Assembly (NCBI GenBank): GCA_958298945.1
Contig: OY282610.1
Coordinates: forward strand, 26,498,233-26,562,232
Origin: Atherix ibis
Lineage: Eukaryota; Arthropoda; Insecta; Diptera; Athericidae
Direction of reading: 5' to 3'
Length of the DNA stretch: 64,000 nt
Made by a program: the position numbers and the translations under genes. Position 1 is the first letter of the stretch; each line of letters starts with the position of its first letter. The notes beneath the pieces are model-generated. The model worked only from the letters and a program-made list of their open reading frames with translations, was not told where the DNA came from and searched no databases. Positions 23,311-35,110 of the stretch are shown in pieces.

Positions 23311-24590
23311 TAAATTATTATTATGGTATTATTTGGAAAATTTCCAAAAGTACAAGGAACAGAAAAAAAATGTATTTAATTTGTTAGTAAAAAATTTTTT
23401 AAACGTCACCTAACCGAACCCGTTCACTTTTATAGTACGTTAACTGTCAAAAATTGAATAATTTCCCTTTCGAAAGTGAACAAATTCACAATAAGCCAAT
23501 GGGTAGGAACACAATTCCGACTTTTTTAATGCCATCAATTTCAGTGTTTTGTTATATGGCAGGATTGTTGTTTGACAGTTGAAATTCAAATAGAAATAAG
23601 CTTAATGAATACATAATTTGTAGTTATATTAATAAATTGAATAAAACAACATTTATAAATAATTCATTTTATTGCAATTATATTAACTAATTAGGCGGAG
23701 GAAATTCACCTATTTTTGACAGTATTTGTAGTTCAAAAGGGAATAGGCCCATAAGAAAAGTCCTCAACTAAATATCGACCGTCATCATATTAGACAGCGA
23801 TTGATAACAGTCGCTTACAAAATAATGTCAACTGAGCTATTTTTCGCTTATCAGATATTGTCAACTCTGGTCAATTTTCATAATTTAAAAAGGTATTTTT
23901 TTTATAAAAAAAAGATAAAATATATTTATACTGTACAACAAATACTGAATATGAATTAATTTTTGATGAACCTTTGGACAGTTCGACGATGATAAATATT
24001 CTGTCAATGAAGTGTCCGAACACTCCGAAATCGGGATTATAATGAATGCAAAATTTTTCTATTTGGAATATTTGAAAGTTAAAAAAGAGGCAATTATTTA
24101 AGTTCGTATATATAAGGAGAAGAGCCCACCGAAAGTCGAATACATACTTTATTTTAACACTAGCCTATGTGAACGCGTCTACAAAAAATTTGCTTAGAAA
24201 AATATCTACAAAACAGAAATATTATGTATTTTTCTACCATCGAATTTTTATAATACTCGTAACAGTAATAAAAAAACAATAATATTTAATATATTAAAAT
24301 ATTCAAAATCGAAAAATACATCTGAACATTGTCTTCATTGATGCCACTTTAACGAAAGAGAAAAAAATTTAGTTAAATTACTTAATTTAAGTAACATTTA
24401 TATTTGTTACTTAAACGAATATCGAAAAAATTTCGTCCTGTTAATATATATTTATGTTAGTATCTCTGCACGTTATTCTTTTCTTTGTATTTGGAAATTT
24501 TCTTCCATCTTCAAAATTATTCCAAAACCCAACAACAACACTAAAAGTCCATAAGTCGCCTTCTCGTTCTATCGAAAATTCTTGACTAAA
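23311..24590. other. AT-rich spacer
   Basis: No gene. Short inverted stretches such as GTTCACTTT near 23420 and AAAGTGAAC near 23473, and repeated TTTGACAG-type words, hint at small non-autonomous elements. I cannot define their ends. Confidence 0.3.
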
Positions 24591-24880
24591 TTATCCTAAA
24601 ATATGTTCATCCAATTGGCTAAGGTGAGGCTCTGCTTTTCCTCAAGGTCGGTTTGCATTAAGAATCTTCTCAGTAATTCCACAACCTCAAATCTTATCTT
24701 TCAGACTGATATTTTCAGATAGTTGAAAATATTAAGTATTCTGACATTTATCTTATCACCGCTGGTGTCGCTCAGGGTAGCATCCCAGGTCCAATTCTTT
24801 ATACCATTTATAATCACGATATTGCTGGTTATAATGATATTCTAACTGAAATAAACGGTTTTCGAATAAGAGTGATATGA
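24591..24880 (+). pseudogene. Jockey-like non-LTR RT fragment (5' part)
   Basis: The plus strand reads DIYLITAGVAQGSIPGPILY, the RT box normally written AGVPQGSxLGP, preceded by SD-type sequence. The same decayed family appears at 46.1-46.9 and 59.0-59.6 kb. The following RT part resumes near 26150, so the transposase-bearing stretch between probably inserted into it. Confidence 0.65.
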
Positions 24881-26036
24881 TTTATTTTCAACAAAAAAAA
24901 AAACAATATTAATTGTTAAGGAAATTCAAATGTTTTTTATTTAATGTGAAGTACAATCAATACAATTAAGTTCTGGATAAAATGTCATTCAAACGGCCTG
25001 CACGACTTCTTTTGCAGGAACGAATTCGATTTACCAAATTTTCGAGTAATTTTTCTAGTAAATCAAGTCGTATGTCATGAATAGCACTTTCAAAATTGAC
25101 TTCTAAAGTTTGAAGAGAGTCTGGCTTATTGCTAAAGACCAATGACTTCAAATAACCCTACAAGAAGTAGTCTAATGGTGTTAAATCACAACTTCTTGGA
25201 GGCCATTCAATGACACAATTTCTTGAAATAATCGAATCTCCAAACTTTTCTCGCAATAATTCGGTTGTTGCATGTGCTGTGTGGCACGTAGCCCCGTCTT
25301 GTTGGAACCAGATGTTGTCAAGATCAGCTTCTTTCAATTTCGGCCATAAAAAGTTGGTTATCATCGATCTATACCGCTCTTGGTTATCATCGATCTATAC
25401 AAACAGTCAATTTAGTTGAATGTAATGTGTGTTCATGAATAATTTGTGGATGTTCTTCGCACCAGAATCGACAGTTTTGTTTATTTACCGCACCCCTAAG
25501 ATAAAAGTGAGCCTCATCGGAGAAGATGATTTTCTTAAAAAAATCGTTAAGGTTTTCAAGTTGTTACAAGATAAAATCAGCAAATTCACGACGTTTACGC
25601 TGGTCCAATTGCTTCAGTTCTAGAGTAATAACAATTTTATATGGATGCAAGCCCAAATCCGTTCTCAAAATCCGCCAGGCTGTGGTTTGAGACAGTCCCA
25701 ATTCTTGAGAACGTCTTGGAATCGACAAATTGCGGTCTTTAGCAACACTTACCTGAACGGCGGCAATATTTTCATTACTTCGAGCGGTTCTTTGTCTATT
25801 GGCACTTAAACATTATGTACGCTCGAAATTTTTAACAATTCGATGAATAGCGAGTACAGTTGGACGATTATTACGACCATAAAATGGCAAAAGCGCACGA
25901 AAAGTTGCAATTGGAGAACGATTATTTTGATAATAAAATTAAATAATTTGTAAACATTGTTCTTGCATATATCTCTCCATGATGAAATTGTAAACAGTAC
26001 TGAATACAATGAAAAAAAAAAGATAGATCATGACAT
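24880..26036 (-). mobile_element. Decayed Tc1/mariner-superfamily transposon
   Basis: The minus strand carries a transposase pseudogene from about 25980 down to 24972. The N-terminus resembles the copy at 22.0 kb (QIIxFYYQNNRSPIATFRAL). Then come FSDEAHFYLRGAVNKQNCRFW, a deletion, WFQQDGATCHTAHATTELLR, PPRSCDLTPLDYFL and a C-terminus ending RAGRLNDILSRT. All three catalytic boxes are recognisable, but there are multiple stops and a deletion between the first and second. A 24-base tandem repeat (TGGTTATCATCGATCTATAC twice) sits at that deletion near 25381. Ends are weakly defined; a poor inverted match (TATGATTTATTTTC against GATAGATCAT) suggests 24880 and 26036. Confidence 0.75.
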
Positions 26037-26149
26037 ATTACAAATGGCCGAAACGTCACTTAGAAATCATATCACTATTATTGGAAAACCCTATACACGT
26101 ATATGCCGATATATTGGAAAAAGGCATATTTACCCAGCATAAAACTCTT

Positions 26150-26480
26150 TCTTAAACCACCACTATTTTCCAAAACTACATCAACTCGTTATTGGTCTGG
26201 CTTAAAAATTGAAGAGTAAGCGTGCATGAGCAAAAATGTGCTCATGTTACTTTTACACTTTGCCGATAATAGTAATATTTCACAAAGAACAAGTGTTCGT
26301 TATCTTGGACTTATATCAAGCAAAAATATTGTAAAAAGAAGTAAACTTAACGAAGTCCAAGCCTACCATCTTAATCCTCCTTTTGCACTAAAATTATTTA
26401 CTTCCATCCTTCCATTATGCCACTCATCGGCATTTAAAAAACCAATGCCTCAAAGATTTTTTACATTTATAAAATAAATA
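26150..26480 (+). pseudogene. Jockey-like non-LTR RT fragment (3' part)
   Basis: The sequence EQKCAHVTFTLCR, then YLGLISSK in another frame, matches the thumb region of jockey-type RTs (KSxHVTFTLR ... YLGxxLDxxL). EQKCAHV is shared with the copies at 59.4 and 46.7 kb. Stops and frameshifts are frequent. The 83-codon frame at 26226-26477 is only a decayed remnant. Confidence 0.6.
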
Positions 26481-27608
26481 ATTCCTTTCCTAGAGAGGCA
26501 CGGATGGGTATTTCCCACTACATCTCTTCATGGCTTTGTATCTTTCCTTGGAAAATCTGCTTGTTACAAATTGTTTGTTGTTGTGGTTGTATATATCATT
26601 TAAATTTCTTTAAAAAAAAATCTTTTATCAAAATTATGAAAATGCGTATTTATTGAATATACAAAAATATCCAAAGTCCAAAAATATGCTCGATTACATA
26701 GATTAAGAATATCTGAACCTTAATTTGCTAATAATTATATTTTTCTAAATGCTTAAAATTCCATAAATAATCAAATTATAAATACTAAACAAATTTTTTG
26801 ATATAATTTTTATTGGTACTAAAATAGACACAAAATGTACAAAAAATTATTGTTTTTTTTTTCATTTGTAAATACGAAATACAGAATCAAGATAAATATA
26901 TATTTTCGAAAACAAAGAATTATATACGATGCTAAATTTACATCAAATACGATTATTTATTTTCTTTTGAAATAATATTAAATAAAATAGAACAAAAAAT
27001 ATTTATGCCTTAATAAAATTATTGAAATGGAAAAATAATAAAAATATTGTAAATAATCAAGTGGATTTCCTCCATAAAAAGATAAAATAATTACAAACAA
27101 TCTTTTTCCAAAAATCGAAATAAATTTTCTTTGATTCTGAGTAATTTTGTAGCTGAAGATTTGGGGCAGCAGCAGAAAAGAAAGGAAAAACTCACATTTT
27201 CACGAGAAAATCATAAATCTGAGATGAGATTGTGACTCAAATTTTTTTCTTAAGAACATTCACCAAAGAAAATTTCAAGGAAATTCTTTGAAAATAATCA
27301 ACAACAAAAAAAAAAGCGAATTTTATGCTGTTTTTTTCTACGACAAACCAACACAACCGCAACCTCGCCCTCCTCCCCCCCCCCCCCCCACTAAAAAAAA
27401 GGAAAAATAATAAAAACAAACTACAGGAAGAGAACGTAAATATTTTCAAATATTACATGGAAAATTTTGATAACAAATTTTTTTGCCCCCAAGAAGAAAA
27501 GAGGCCATTGGGGAGGTAAAGCAGGGTCGAAATGAAGTGAGGATGTAAGAAATTCAACTGCGTCGTGTCCATTTGTTTGTCTGTTTGTATGTTACGCGAC
27601 TGATTGAG
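26481..27608. other. AT-rich spacer with homopolymer runs
   Basis: No gene. A poly-C run lies near 27375-27389. The ORFs crossing it are translation of the homopolymer. Confidence 0.35.
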
Positions 27609-27803
27609 AGTCCATGTGGTACACATGGAGGAGCGCATTGCGATCATTGCCCAGACCTCGTGGTTCAATATTCATTGACGACCTTGGACCGTTGCCAAAA
27701 TCGGAAAAGCTTGCACAAGAAAAAACCGCTTTGTCTTTCGCATCGAATTCACCATCAAGATTAGAGAGACACCCCAAACCACCAATTAAATTGATTACAT
27801 TGC
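27609..27803 (+). CDS. Possible isolated coding exon, unrecognised
   Basis: A patch clearly richer in GC than its surroundings is open on the plus strand and reads RGSIFIDDLGPLPKSEKLAQ followed by SPSRLERHPKPPIKLITL. It ends at a strong donor (C|GTGAGTG at 27804). A plausible acceptor (GATTGAG) lies just before 27609. The peptide is Pro/Lys/Ser-rich, as in disordered regions of real proteins. The antisense frame is also open, so strand is uncertain. No family recognised and no partner exon found. Confidence 0.3.
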
Positions 27804-27809
27804 GTGAGT

Positions 27810-28580
27810 GTGTAAAGGATAATATATATAAGTTTTTTTTTTTTTTTTTTGATTTTGGTTGTAAAAACTCTATAAAAAGAAGAAAAATAGAAAGCATAAG
27901 AAAATAGAATGGAAAATGAAAATGGAAAAGTCAATTTTCCAATTTACGAATCTTTGTTTTCCATTTTGCTCTTTGTTGCGAAACATTTTCCTTTATTCGA
28001 CGAGACACTTTACAAAAAAAAAAGAAAACTTTGAAAATGCATTTTACTGATTATGAAGGGTCATTTGTTGTTGTTGTTTTTTTTTTCAACTGAAAGCGTT
28101 CTGGTATTTAAATAGGATTCATGTATGCTTGGGTGTTGAAAGGAAAGAGGAATATATTAAAATTTTGAATATAAAATGATGAATGCTAATTTACATAGAA
28201 GTATGACCTTACCCTCCTTGGCGAAGGGTGGTGGGTAGTGGGGGTAGGAAGTGTGAGCAAAGTGTTGCCTCTCACACTAACTATAACCAAAAAATGTTCA
28301 TGGCGAAACATCTAGGGGCATGATGAAGCCGACCTTTGACGTTTGCCGAAAAAGGATGAAGCCGACCTTTGACGTTTGCCTGGCCTTTCCCCAAATCCAC
28401 CCTTTGGCACTCCTCGGCCAAATAATTTTGGAGTCTTTTCAATTAGTTGAGATTCATTATAAAAATTTAAAATTGCAAAAGTTTTCCATCTTTTATGTAT
28501 ATTTGCATTGACAAATCAATACTTGCCATTTACTTTTTAAAGATTATTTTATATAAATTTTTGCAACGATTACGTTTTAA
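27810..28580. other. Spacer with a short direct repeat
   Basis: No gene. A 25-base word beginning ATGAAGCCGACCTTTGACG occurs twice, 34 bases apart (28322 and 28356). A GGTGGTGGGTAGTGGGGG stretch lies near 28227. Confidence 0.4.
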
Positions 28581-28582
28581 GT

Positions 28583-29270
28583 GATCCCCATGCAGGAGGT
28601 CCAATTTTGAACCACTTTTTCGAGCATCTCGGCTGGTATCTCGCTAATAAAACGTGTAATATTGTCTTACAAGGCTGAAAAGGATACTGGTTTATCGGCA
28701 TAGACGATTGACTTCATGTAGCCTACATAAAAGATAGTCTAGAGACGTCAAATCACACCGGTCCGAAACGTGAGAAAACTACGAGTTGTGTGGCATGTAG
28801 TGCCGTCTTGTTAAAACCACATGTTGATCAGATGCAGTTCTTCTATTTTGGGCAAAACACAGTTGAAATCATCGAACGATAGCGGGTGCCACTAACGGTA
28901 ACGTTGCGGGCAGCGTCATCCTTAAAAAAATATGGCTAGCGATGATTCTACCGGCGGCCCCTAAACCACACCAAACAGTGCATCAGACCAAATGCGCCAA
29001 TTTTGCTCATTCACATACCCATTCAACCAGAAATGAGTTTCGTCGGCAGGTTATTCGGCTTCAGTTCTTGCATGAACTGTATTTTAGACCAAGATGCTTG
29101 CACAAAATCTTCAATATATCCAAAGATAAATTGCTCACTGAACTCATCTCTCAATATGTCCATTGTTTCAAGTGCTGTGTGGCACAGCTAACTGACCACT
29201 TGTGACTTTGACACATGTCACGTGTCACGCGTAATCTGTCAAAAATAAAAACAGCAAAAAAATCACCCGA
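28583..29270 (-). mobile_element. Tc1/mariner transposon, rearranged and truncated
   Basis: The right end is the terminal repeat AAAAAAATCACCCGA (to 29270) followed by TA, the same family as the element at 21.9 kb. On the minus strand the transposase C-terminal two thirds are readable: LISGxMGM, VTVSGTRYR-like, DMWF..QDGTTCHTT, SGPV.FDVSRLSFM and SEIPAEMLEKVVQNWTSCM, with stops. The N-terminal half is replaced by a misplaced piece of the catalytic core (CHTALETMDILRDEFSEQFIF) joined to QASWSKIQFMQELKPNNLP. No matching left terminal repeat was found. Confidence 0.7.
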
Positions 29271-29330
29271 TAAAATCATCATAAATATTTTTTTTTATGT
29301 TTCTCTATTTTTAGTTAATGATATTTTAAG

Positions 29331-30350
29331 TTTTTCTTCTAATTATAAGTTTAATTTCAATAAGGTAAGTTCAATTTAATTTCAAAAGAAATGGCAAATC
29401 TTTACAATTTCATTTTCCCTGTAATATTATTTAATGTAATTTAAAAAACCAAATTAATCTTTACAAAAAAAAATAAAAATATAAATTTACCAATGAGAAG
29501 TAAGTCCATATACACTGAAATATATATTTAAAAGAAAGAAGAAAAGAACAGAAAAGAACCCGAAGTAAGAAGGAAAGAAATTATTGCTACACGATTGCAG
29601 CCAGGTGCTGATAGACACAAACAACAGAGAAGAAAAGGAGAAAAGAAAATGTTAGATTTTGAAATAATTTTTTTCTTATCCTTAAACGAAGTTAACTATA
29701 AAAATTTAGTTTACCTTAAAAAAAATGAGTTTTTTTTATAAAGAATGAAACTGAGAATATTTTTGTATAAAATCTAAGCTTTAAAATCATTTTAAAAAAA
29801 ATCAAAACTGAGATTTTAAAGTGAATTTTTTCACCCTAAAAATATTTGTTGTTTTTTAAATTTATATTTCAATAAAACTTTTAACAAAAATTACAAAAAA
29901 AACTGAGTTTAAAAATTTATTGTTTGTTTTTTAAATAGTCTCGTATATAAATAGTTTTATCTTTTTTTTCTTTTAATTATAAAATGAATTCAAAAACTGA
30001 ATCTTATATAAAAAATGGAGTTCAAATTAAAAAAATTAAAATTATTTTCAAGTGAGTTCAAAAAATGGAATAGGGGAAAACTTTTTTGAAATTATTAAAA
30101 TTAATTAAAAATTTAAATAGAAAATAACGTTAAATAAAACTATTTTTCAACTAAGAACAGATTTTTTTTACAGAGAATCTTTTTTAACGTTTACAAATAT
30201 GATAGTTTTTTCTCAATTTTTTTTTTTCATAATCAAAACTGATTTTAAAAATTATGTTTTTTTTTCCAATAAAATCTGAGAAAAAATAATTTTTTTTAAT
30301 TATTTAAAAAATGAAATCTGCACTTGAGCTTTTCTTTTTAAATAAAAACT
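29331..30350. other. AT-rich spacer
   Basis: No gene. From about 29700 the sequence consists of diverged words such as AAAACTGAGTTT and ATAAAAACTGA, resembling older, degraded relatives of the tandem unit that follows. Confidence 0.35.
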
Positions 30351-32378
30351 AAGCTTTAGGCCGAAAAATTCAGTCCAAATTAAACAAAATAAAAAAAAAT
30401 TATACAAAAACTTAAAAACTAAATGACTTTAAAATAAAATTTAATAAAAATTATGTTATTTTAAAAATACAAACTGAACTTTAGCAGTTATTCAAGAAAA
30501 ATTCTATTTGTTACTTATGTTATATAACAATTAAGTTAAAATTTAAGAAAACAAAAACAAAATTTTTAAACGAAAATTTTGTGAAAAATAACCCAAGTTT
30601 TTGTTTTTATTAAATAAAACATGGAGTTTAGACAACTTTGTTTTTGACTTAACAAAAAAAATATTTTTTCAACAGACAAATTTTACTTAACAAAAAAAAT
30701 ATTTTTCAATAGACAAATTTTGACTTAACAAAAAAAATATGTTTTCAACAAAAAAAAAAATCGAAACTGACGTCTAAGAAAACTAATTTTTTTGACATCT
30801 AAGAAAAAATTACTTAAAAGAAAATTTTCAATTACCAATAAAAGCTGAGTAAAAAAATATATTCTTTTAAATGATTATAGTTTACAAATAAAAACTGATT
30901 TTTAATATTTATTTTTAAATAAAAACCAACGTTTTAAGTTTGAATTAAAAAAAAAAAAACTAAATAAAAGCTTAGTTGAAAAAAAAGCTTTTTAAAATAA
31001 TTTTTTTTTTAAATTTATTATAATTGAAGCAAAAAAAATCTTTCAAAAAAAAAAAAAAAACTGACGTTCAAAAAAGAATTTGCAAAATAAAAACTGATTT
31101 GAAAAATGAAATTTCCCCCTTTAAAAAAAGAGGTTTTTTCTTTTCTATTCGCAACTAAACATTGACTTTTAAGAGAATTTCTTTAAAAATTATTCTCTTA
31201 TAAATACCAAATTTGAAAATTGTTTTTTTTTGTTCAGATAAAAAATTAATCTTGTATAAAAATTATTGAGTTTAAATTCAATAAAAGATTCGTTGGGAAA
31301 ACGAATCTTTAAATACAATTTTAAGTCAGTTTTTATAAATTTAAATAAAAACTAAGCTTTAGGCCGCAAAATTGAGTCGAAATTAAACATAATAAAAAAA
31401 AATTTATAAAAAACTTAAAAACTAAATGACTTTAAAAATAAAATTTAATAAAAATTATGTTATTTTAAAAATACAAACTGAACTTTAGCAGTTCTTCAAG
31501 AAAAATTATATTTGTTACTTATGTTATATAACAATTAAGTTAAAGTTTAAGAAAAAAAAAACAAAATTTTTAAACGAAAATTTTGTGAAAAACAACCAAA
31601 GTTTTTGTTGTTATTAAATAAAACATGGAGTTTAGACAACTTTGTTTTTGACTTAAAAAAAAAAATATTTTTTCAACAGACAAATTTGACTTAACAAAAA
31701 AAATATTTTTCAATAGACAAATTTTGACTTAACAAAAAAAATATGTTTTCAACAAAAAAAAAATCGAAACTGACGTCTAAGAAAACTAATTTTTTTGACA
31801 TCTAAGAAAAAATGACTTAAAAGAAAATTTTCAATTACCAATAAAAGCTGAGTAAAAAATATATTCTTTTAAATGATTATAGTTTACAAATAAAAACTGA
31901 TTTTTAATATTTATTTTTAAATAAAAACCAACGTTTTTAGTTTGAATTAAAAAAAAAAAAAACTAAATAAAAGCTTAGTTGAAAAAAAATGCTTTTTAAA
32001 ATAATTTTTTTTTTAAAATTTATTATAATTGAAGCAAAAAAAAATCTTTATTTTTAAGTCAGTTTTGATAAATTTAAAAAAAACTGATGTTCAAAAAAGA
32101 ATTTGCAAAATAAAAAGTGATTTGAAAAATGAAATTTCCCCCATTAAAAAAAGAGGTTTTCTTTTCTATTCGGAACTAAACGTTGACTTTTAAGAGAATT
32201 TCTTTAAAAATTATTCTCTTATAAATACCAAATTTGAAAATTGTTTTTTTTTTGTTCAGATAAAAAATTAATCTTGTATAAAAATTATTGAGTTTAAATT
32301 CAATAAAAGATTCGTTGGGAAAACGAATCTTTAAGAATATTTTTAAGTCAGTTTTGATAAATTTAAATAAAAACTAAC
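30351..32378. repeat. Two tandem copies of a ~1-kb AT-rich unit
   Basis: Copy 1 runs from 30351 and copy 2 from 31354, a period of 1003 bases. Both start AAGCTTTAGGCCG and share ATGTTATATAACAATTAAG and GACATCTAAGAAAAAATxAC. Both also carry an internal hairpin AAGATTCGTTGGGAAAACG... near 31287 and 32306. Differences are mostly homopolymer-length changes and single substitutions. No coding capacity. Confidence 0.8.
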
Positions 32379-32389
32379 GTTTTTGTAAG

Positions 32390-34980
32390 AAAAAATTTTT
32401 TCTTATAACTATTTTTTTCCCTTTTTCCTCTTTTTGTTTCTTTCGAAAATTCAAATATTTAAATAAATTCCATTAAAATTTACATTTATTTCGTTTTCTG
32501 TTTAAATTGTTTGCTAAGCTCCATCCATATATATAACAAACTTTACGAAAATTTGACATACTATTTGATATTGATTGATTACAATTAGGGTTGCCACTGT
32601 TGTTATTATAATTACGTTTAAATTTAAAGCAAAAAAGATCAATCTTGTATATGAAATTTTGCGCTATTTTCCTTTTGCTCTTTACCAAAACCAAACGGCA
32701 TTAACGAAATATGTGAAAAAAAAGGAAAATATAATTTTTATTAAAATAATTCCCCAAAAATATGGAAAAATTAAAAACAAAATCGTATAAAAGAATAAAT
32801 AATTCAATTACAATCGATTAAAAATAGTCAACTAGTAAACATTTTCTGTTGTTTGTTTCGGAAAAATAGTTTGTTTTTTCTTTTTTTTTACAAAATAATA
32901 ATTGCATCTGCGTAAATTAGTTTTAAGACTAACAATAATAATTAATTATCGAAATTCCCAATATGATGCATTTGAATCCTTGAAAAATAAATCATAAAAC
33001 TAGAAAATGCTACGTACTCGAAACAAAGTGTTGCGACGGTTTTTTTTTTGTGTACGAGTGAGTGTATAAATAACATTTGCAAAAACATAAAAGTTGAAAA
33101 AACTCAATTGAGCATTTTGGCCTCATTTAGGGTTAATAACAAAATTGAGAGAATTTTTTTTTTATTACCCACCCCTCTCGTACTTGGCTTATTTTTTATG
33201 TGTTTTCTGCCCTGAAAAAAAAGAGAATCTTCCATTCAGAAGAACTTTTCTTAGTGTGCGAAATTTTTTTGCTTTATCACAGCATCCGGATTAACCAAAA
33301 AGGAAACTGAACTACCCACCTCCCCCCTCCCCCTTCCTTTTAAACAAAAATAGAAATAAATTTTTTTTTCCGAAGACGACACCATTTAAAAATCAGCTGC
33401 TTTATTTTGAAGTATTTTATGATATTCATTTTTGTTTGAATTTATTTTATTTATTTTTATCAATAGGCACGTTTCAAATAAATCACAAAAATCACGTACC
33501 ATAAATACACGTTCATATCGGTGTGTACCGATGGACAATACTACGATGCATAAATTATAATTGATTTACGTACATTCAATTAATTAGTAAATTTATCAAA
33601 ATTGATTTTTTTTGGGTGGGGAGGGAGGGGGGAGGGAGGGAAGGATTTGTCGGTTTCTAAATATATAATTTTGATTTTTCTTTTTTGTCTATAAATATAA
33701 GAAAACAAAAATTTTATTATTTAAATAAAAGTGCATCATTCATAGAAAATAAAATGTTTTCATTTCATTTAAATCATATTATTTAAAAATGATTTTCTTT
33801 TATAATAAATTAAAAAATTTCAATTTAATCGTTTATTTACCTCAATTTTAATTGATCAGGAAAAGTTTTCTTCTCTTATCGCTGGAAAGAACGCAATATT
33901 TTTAAGTACATACACACATACGTATATTGCGTTTGTAATTTATAAAAAAAAAAAAAAAAACAAATTTTATTTACTTAGAGAGCATATGGGAAATATAAAT
34001 AAATAAAAATTGATTTATGATTATTTGGCGTTGGGAAATGTTTAGACTAAAATATTGTAATACTCTCACTCTCGAATACTGTCTTCTTGGGGGGTCTGTC
34101 TGCCTTGATTTTTGTGCAATTTTCTTTTTTTTTTAAAGAAAAGGTCGTAATGAATGAGTTAATGAGTAAAAAAATGGTTTTTCTTCCTTTTTTCTTTTGT
34201 TATTCAAAATTTCAAATTAATTAAAATATTATTAATTTTTCTTTATTTTTTTTGTTGAACTTTTAATAAAAAAAGTAAAAAAAAAATAATAAATAAAACA
34301 TGAAAAATTTGCTGTTTAATATGGATTTTGTCGTTTGCTTGATTAATACAATAATTTTGACGTTTGTTTGCATCTCCATACTACACGTATATATGTAAAA
34401 TCTGCTCTCTCTTCTAAAGTTTTTGTTTACCTTTTTAAAACTTACCACAACCGGTTCCCCTTCTCACTCACTCAATCAATCACTCATTCTAAAATGATCG
34501 TAAAGGAATCATTTAATAATGGTCGCTCACACCTAAATATAAATAAATGGGTAATGAAAAATTTACAAAGCCAAAATAAAAAGGAATATTTAAAAATTTA
34601 TAAAATAGAGCAAGAGATTGAAAAATGTCAAAATCAACACAAAGTGGAACAAGAAAAACATTGTAAAATGTCAATAAACGCAATATGCAAGAGAGAAAAG
34701 AAAAACCAAATCGTCACGAACAAAATGAAAAGCTTTGTTTTGACACTTACTCTCTCTCTATCACGCTCTCATGGTCTTTGAGTAATGACTTCTTCCAAAA
34801 CATATGTTCATATTCTCTTTGTTCGTTGCCTTCTCTTTCGTTCAAATACCGTTTACAATTCTCTCAGCTTTTCATCGATTGCCTTTGTCTTACTCTCTTT
34901 CCTTCCGCAATTTTCTTTGAACAAGTCACTCCTCCTTCACCGTTTCCACACTCTACACAATAATTTCTGCACCTACTTAT
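32390..34980. other. AT-rich spacer
   Basis: No gene recognised. It includes a G-rich purine stretch near 33617-33643 and a C-rich one near 33321-33337. The 137- and 92-codon frames at 34368-34963 overlap in different frames and look incidental. Confidence 0.35.
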
Positions 34981-35027
34981 GATCGATGCGGAACATGTTG
35001 TTTACACTCGTTTGATCGCGCATTTCC

Positions 35028-35036
35028 CTGGTATAT
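35028..35036 (+). promoter_or_regulatory. Possible TATA-type core promoter
   Basis: GGTATATAATC lies in a short, relatively GC-rich island (34980-35110) amid very AT-rich sequence. That composition change is typical of a fly core promoter. It could serve the LRRC20-like long isoform, whose first ATG is 1.57 kb downstream. No transcript evidence is available. Confidence 0.3.
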
Positions 35037-35110
35037 AATCAGCTGATTTCGAGTGTCTGAAAACATTTGACGATCGACGGATATCAAAGCACGTCGCGTG
35101 GACTACCCGT

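Noticed and set aside
34368..34963. Overlapping 137- and 92-codon plus-strand ORFs
   Set aside because: They run in different frames over the same bases, have biased composition (Lys/Asn/Gln, then Ser/Leu from CT-rich DNA) and show no homology I can recognise.
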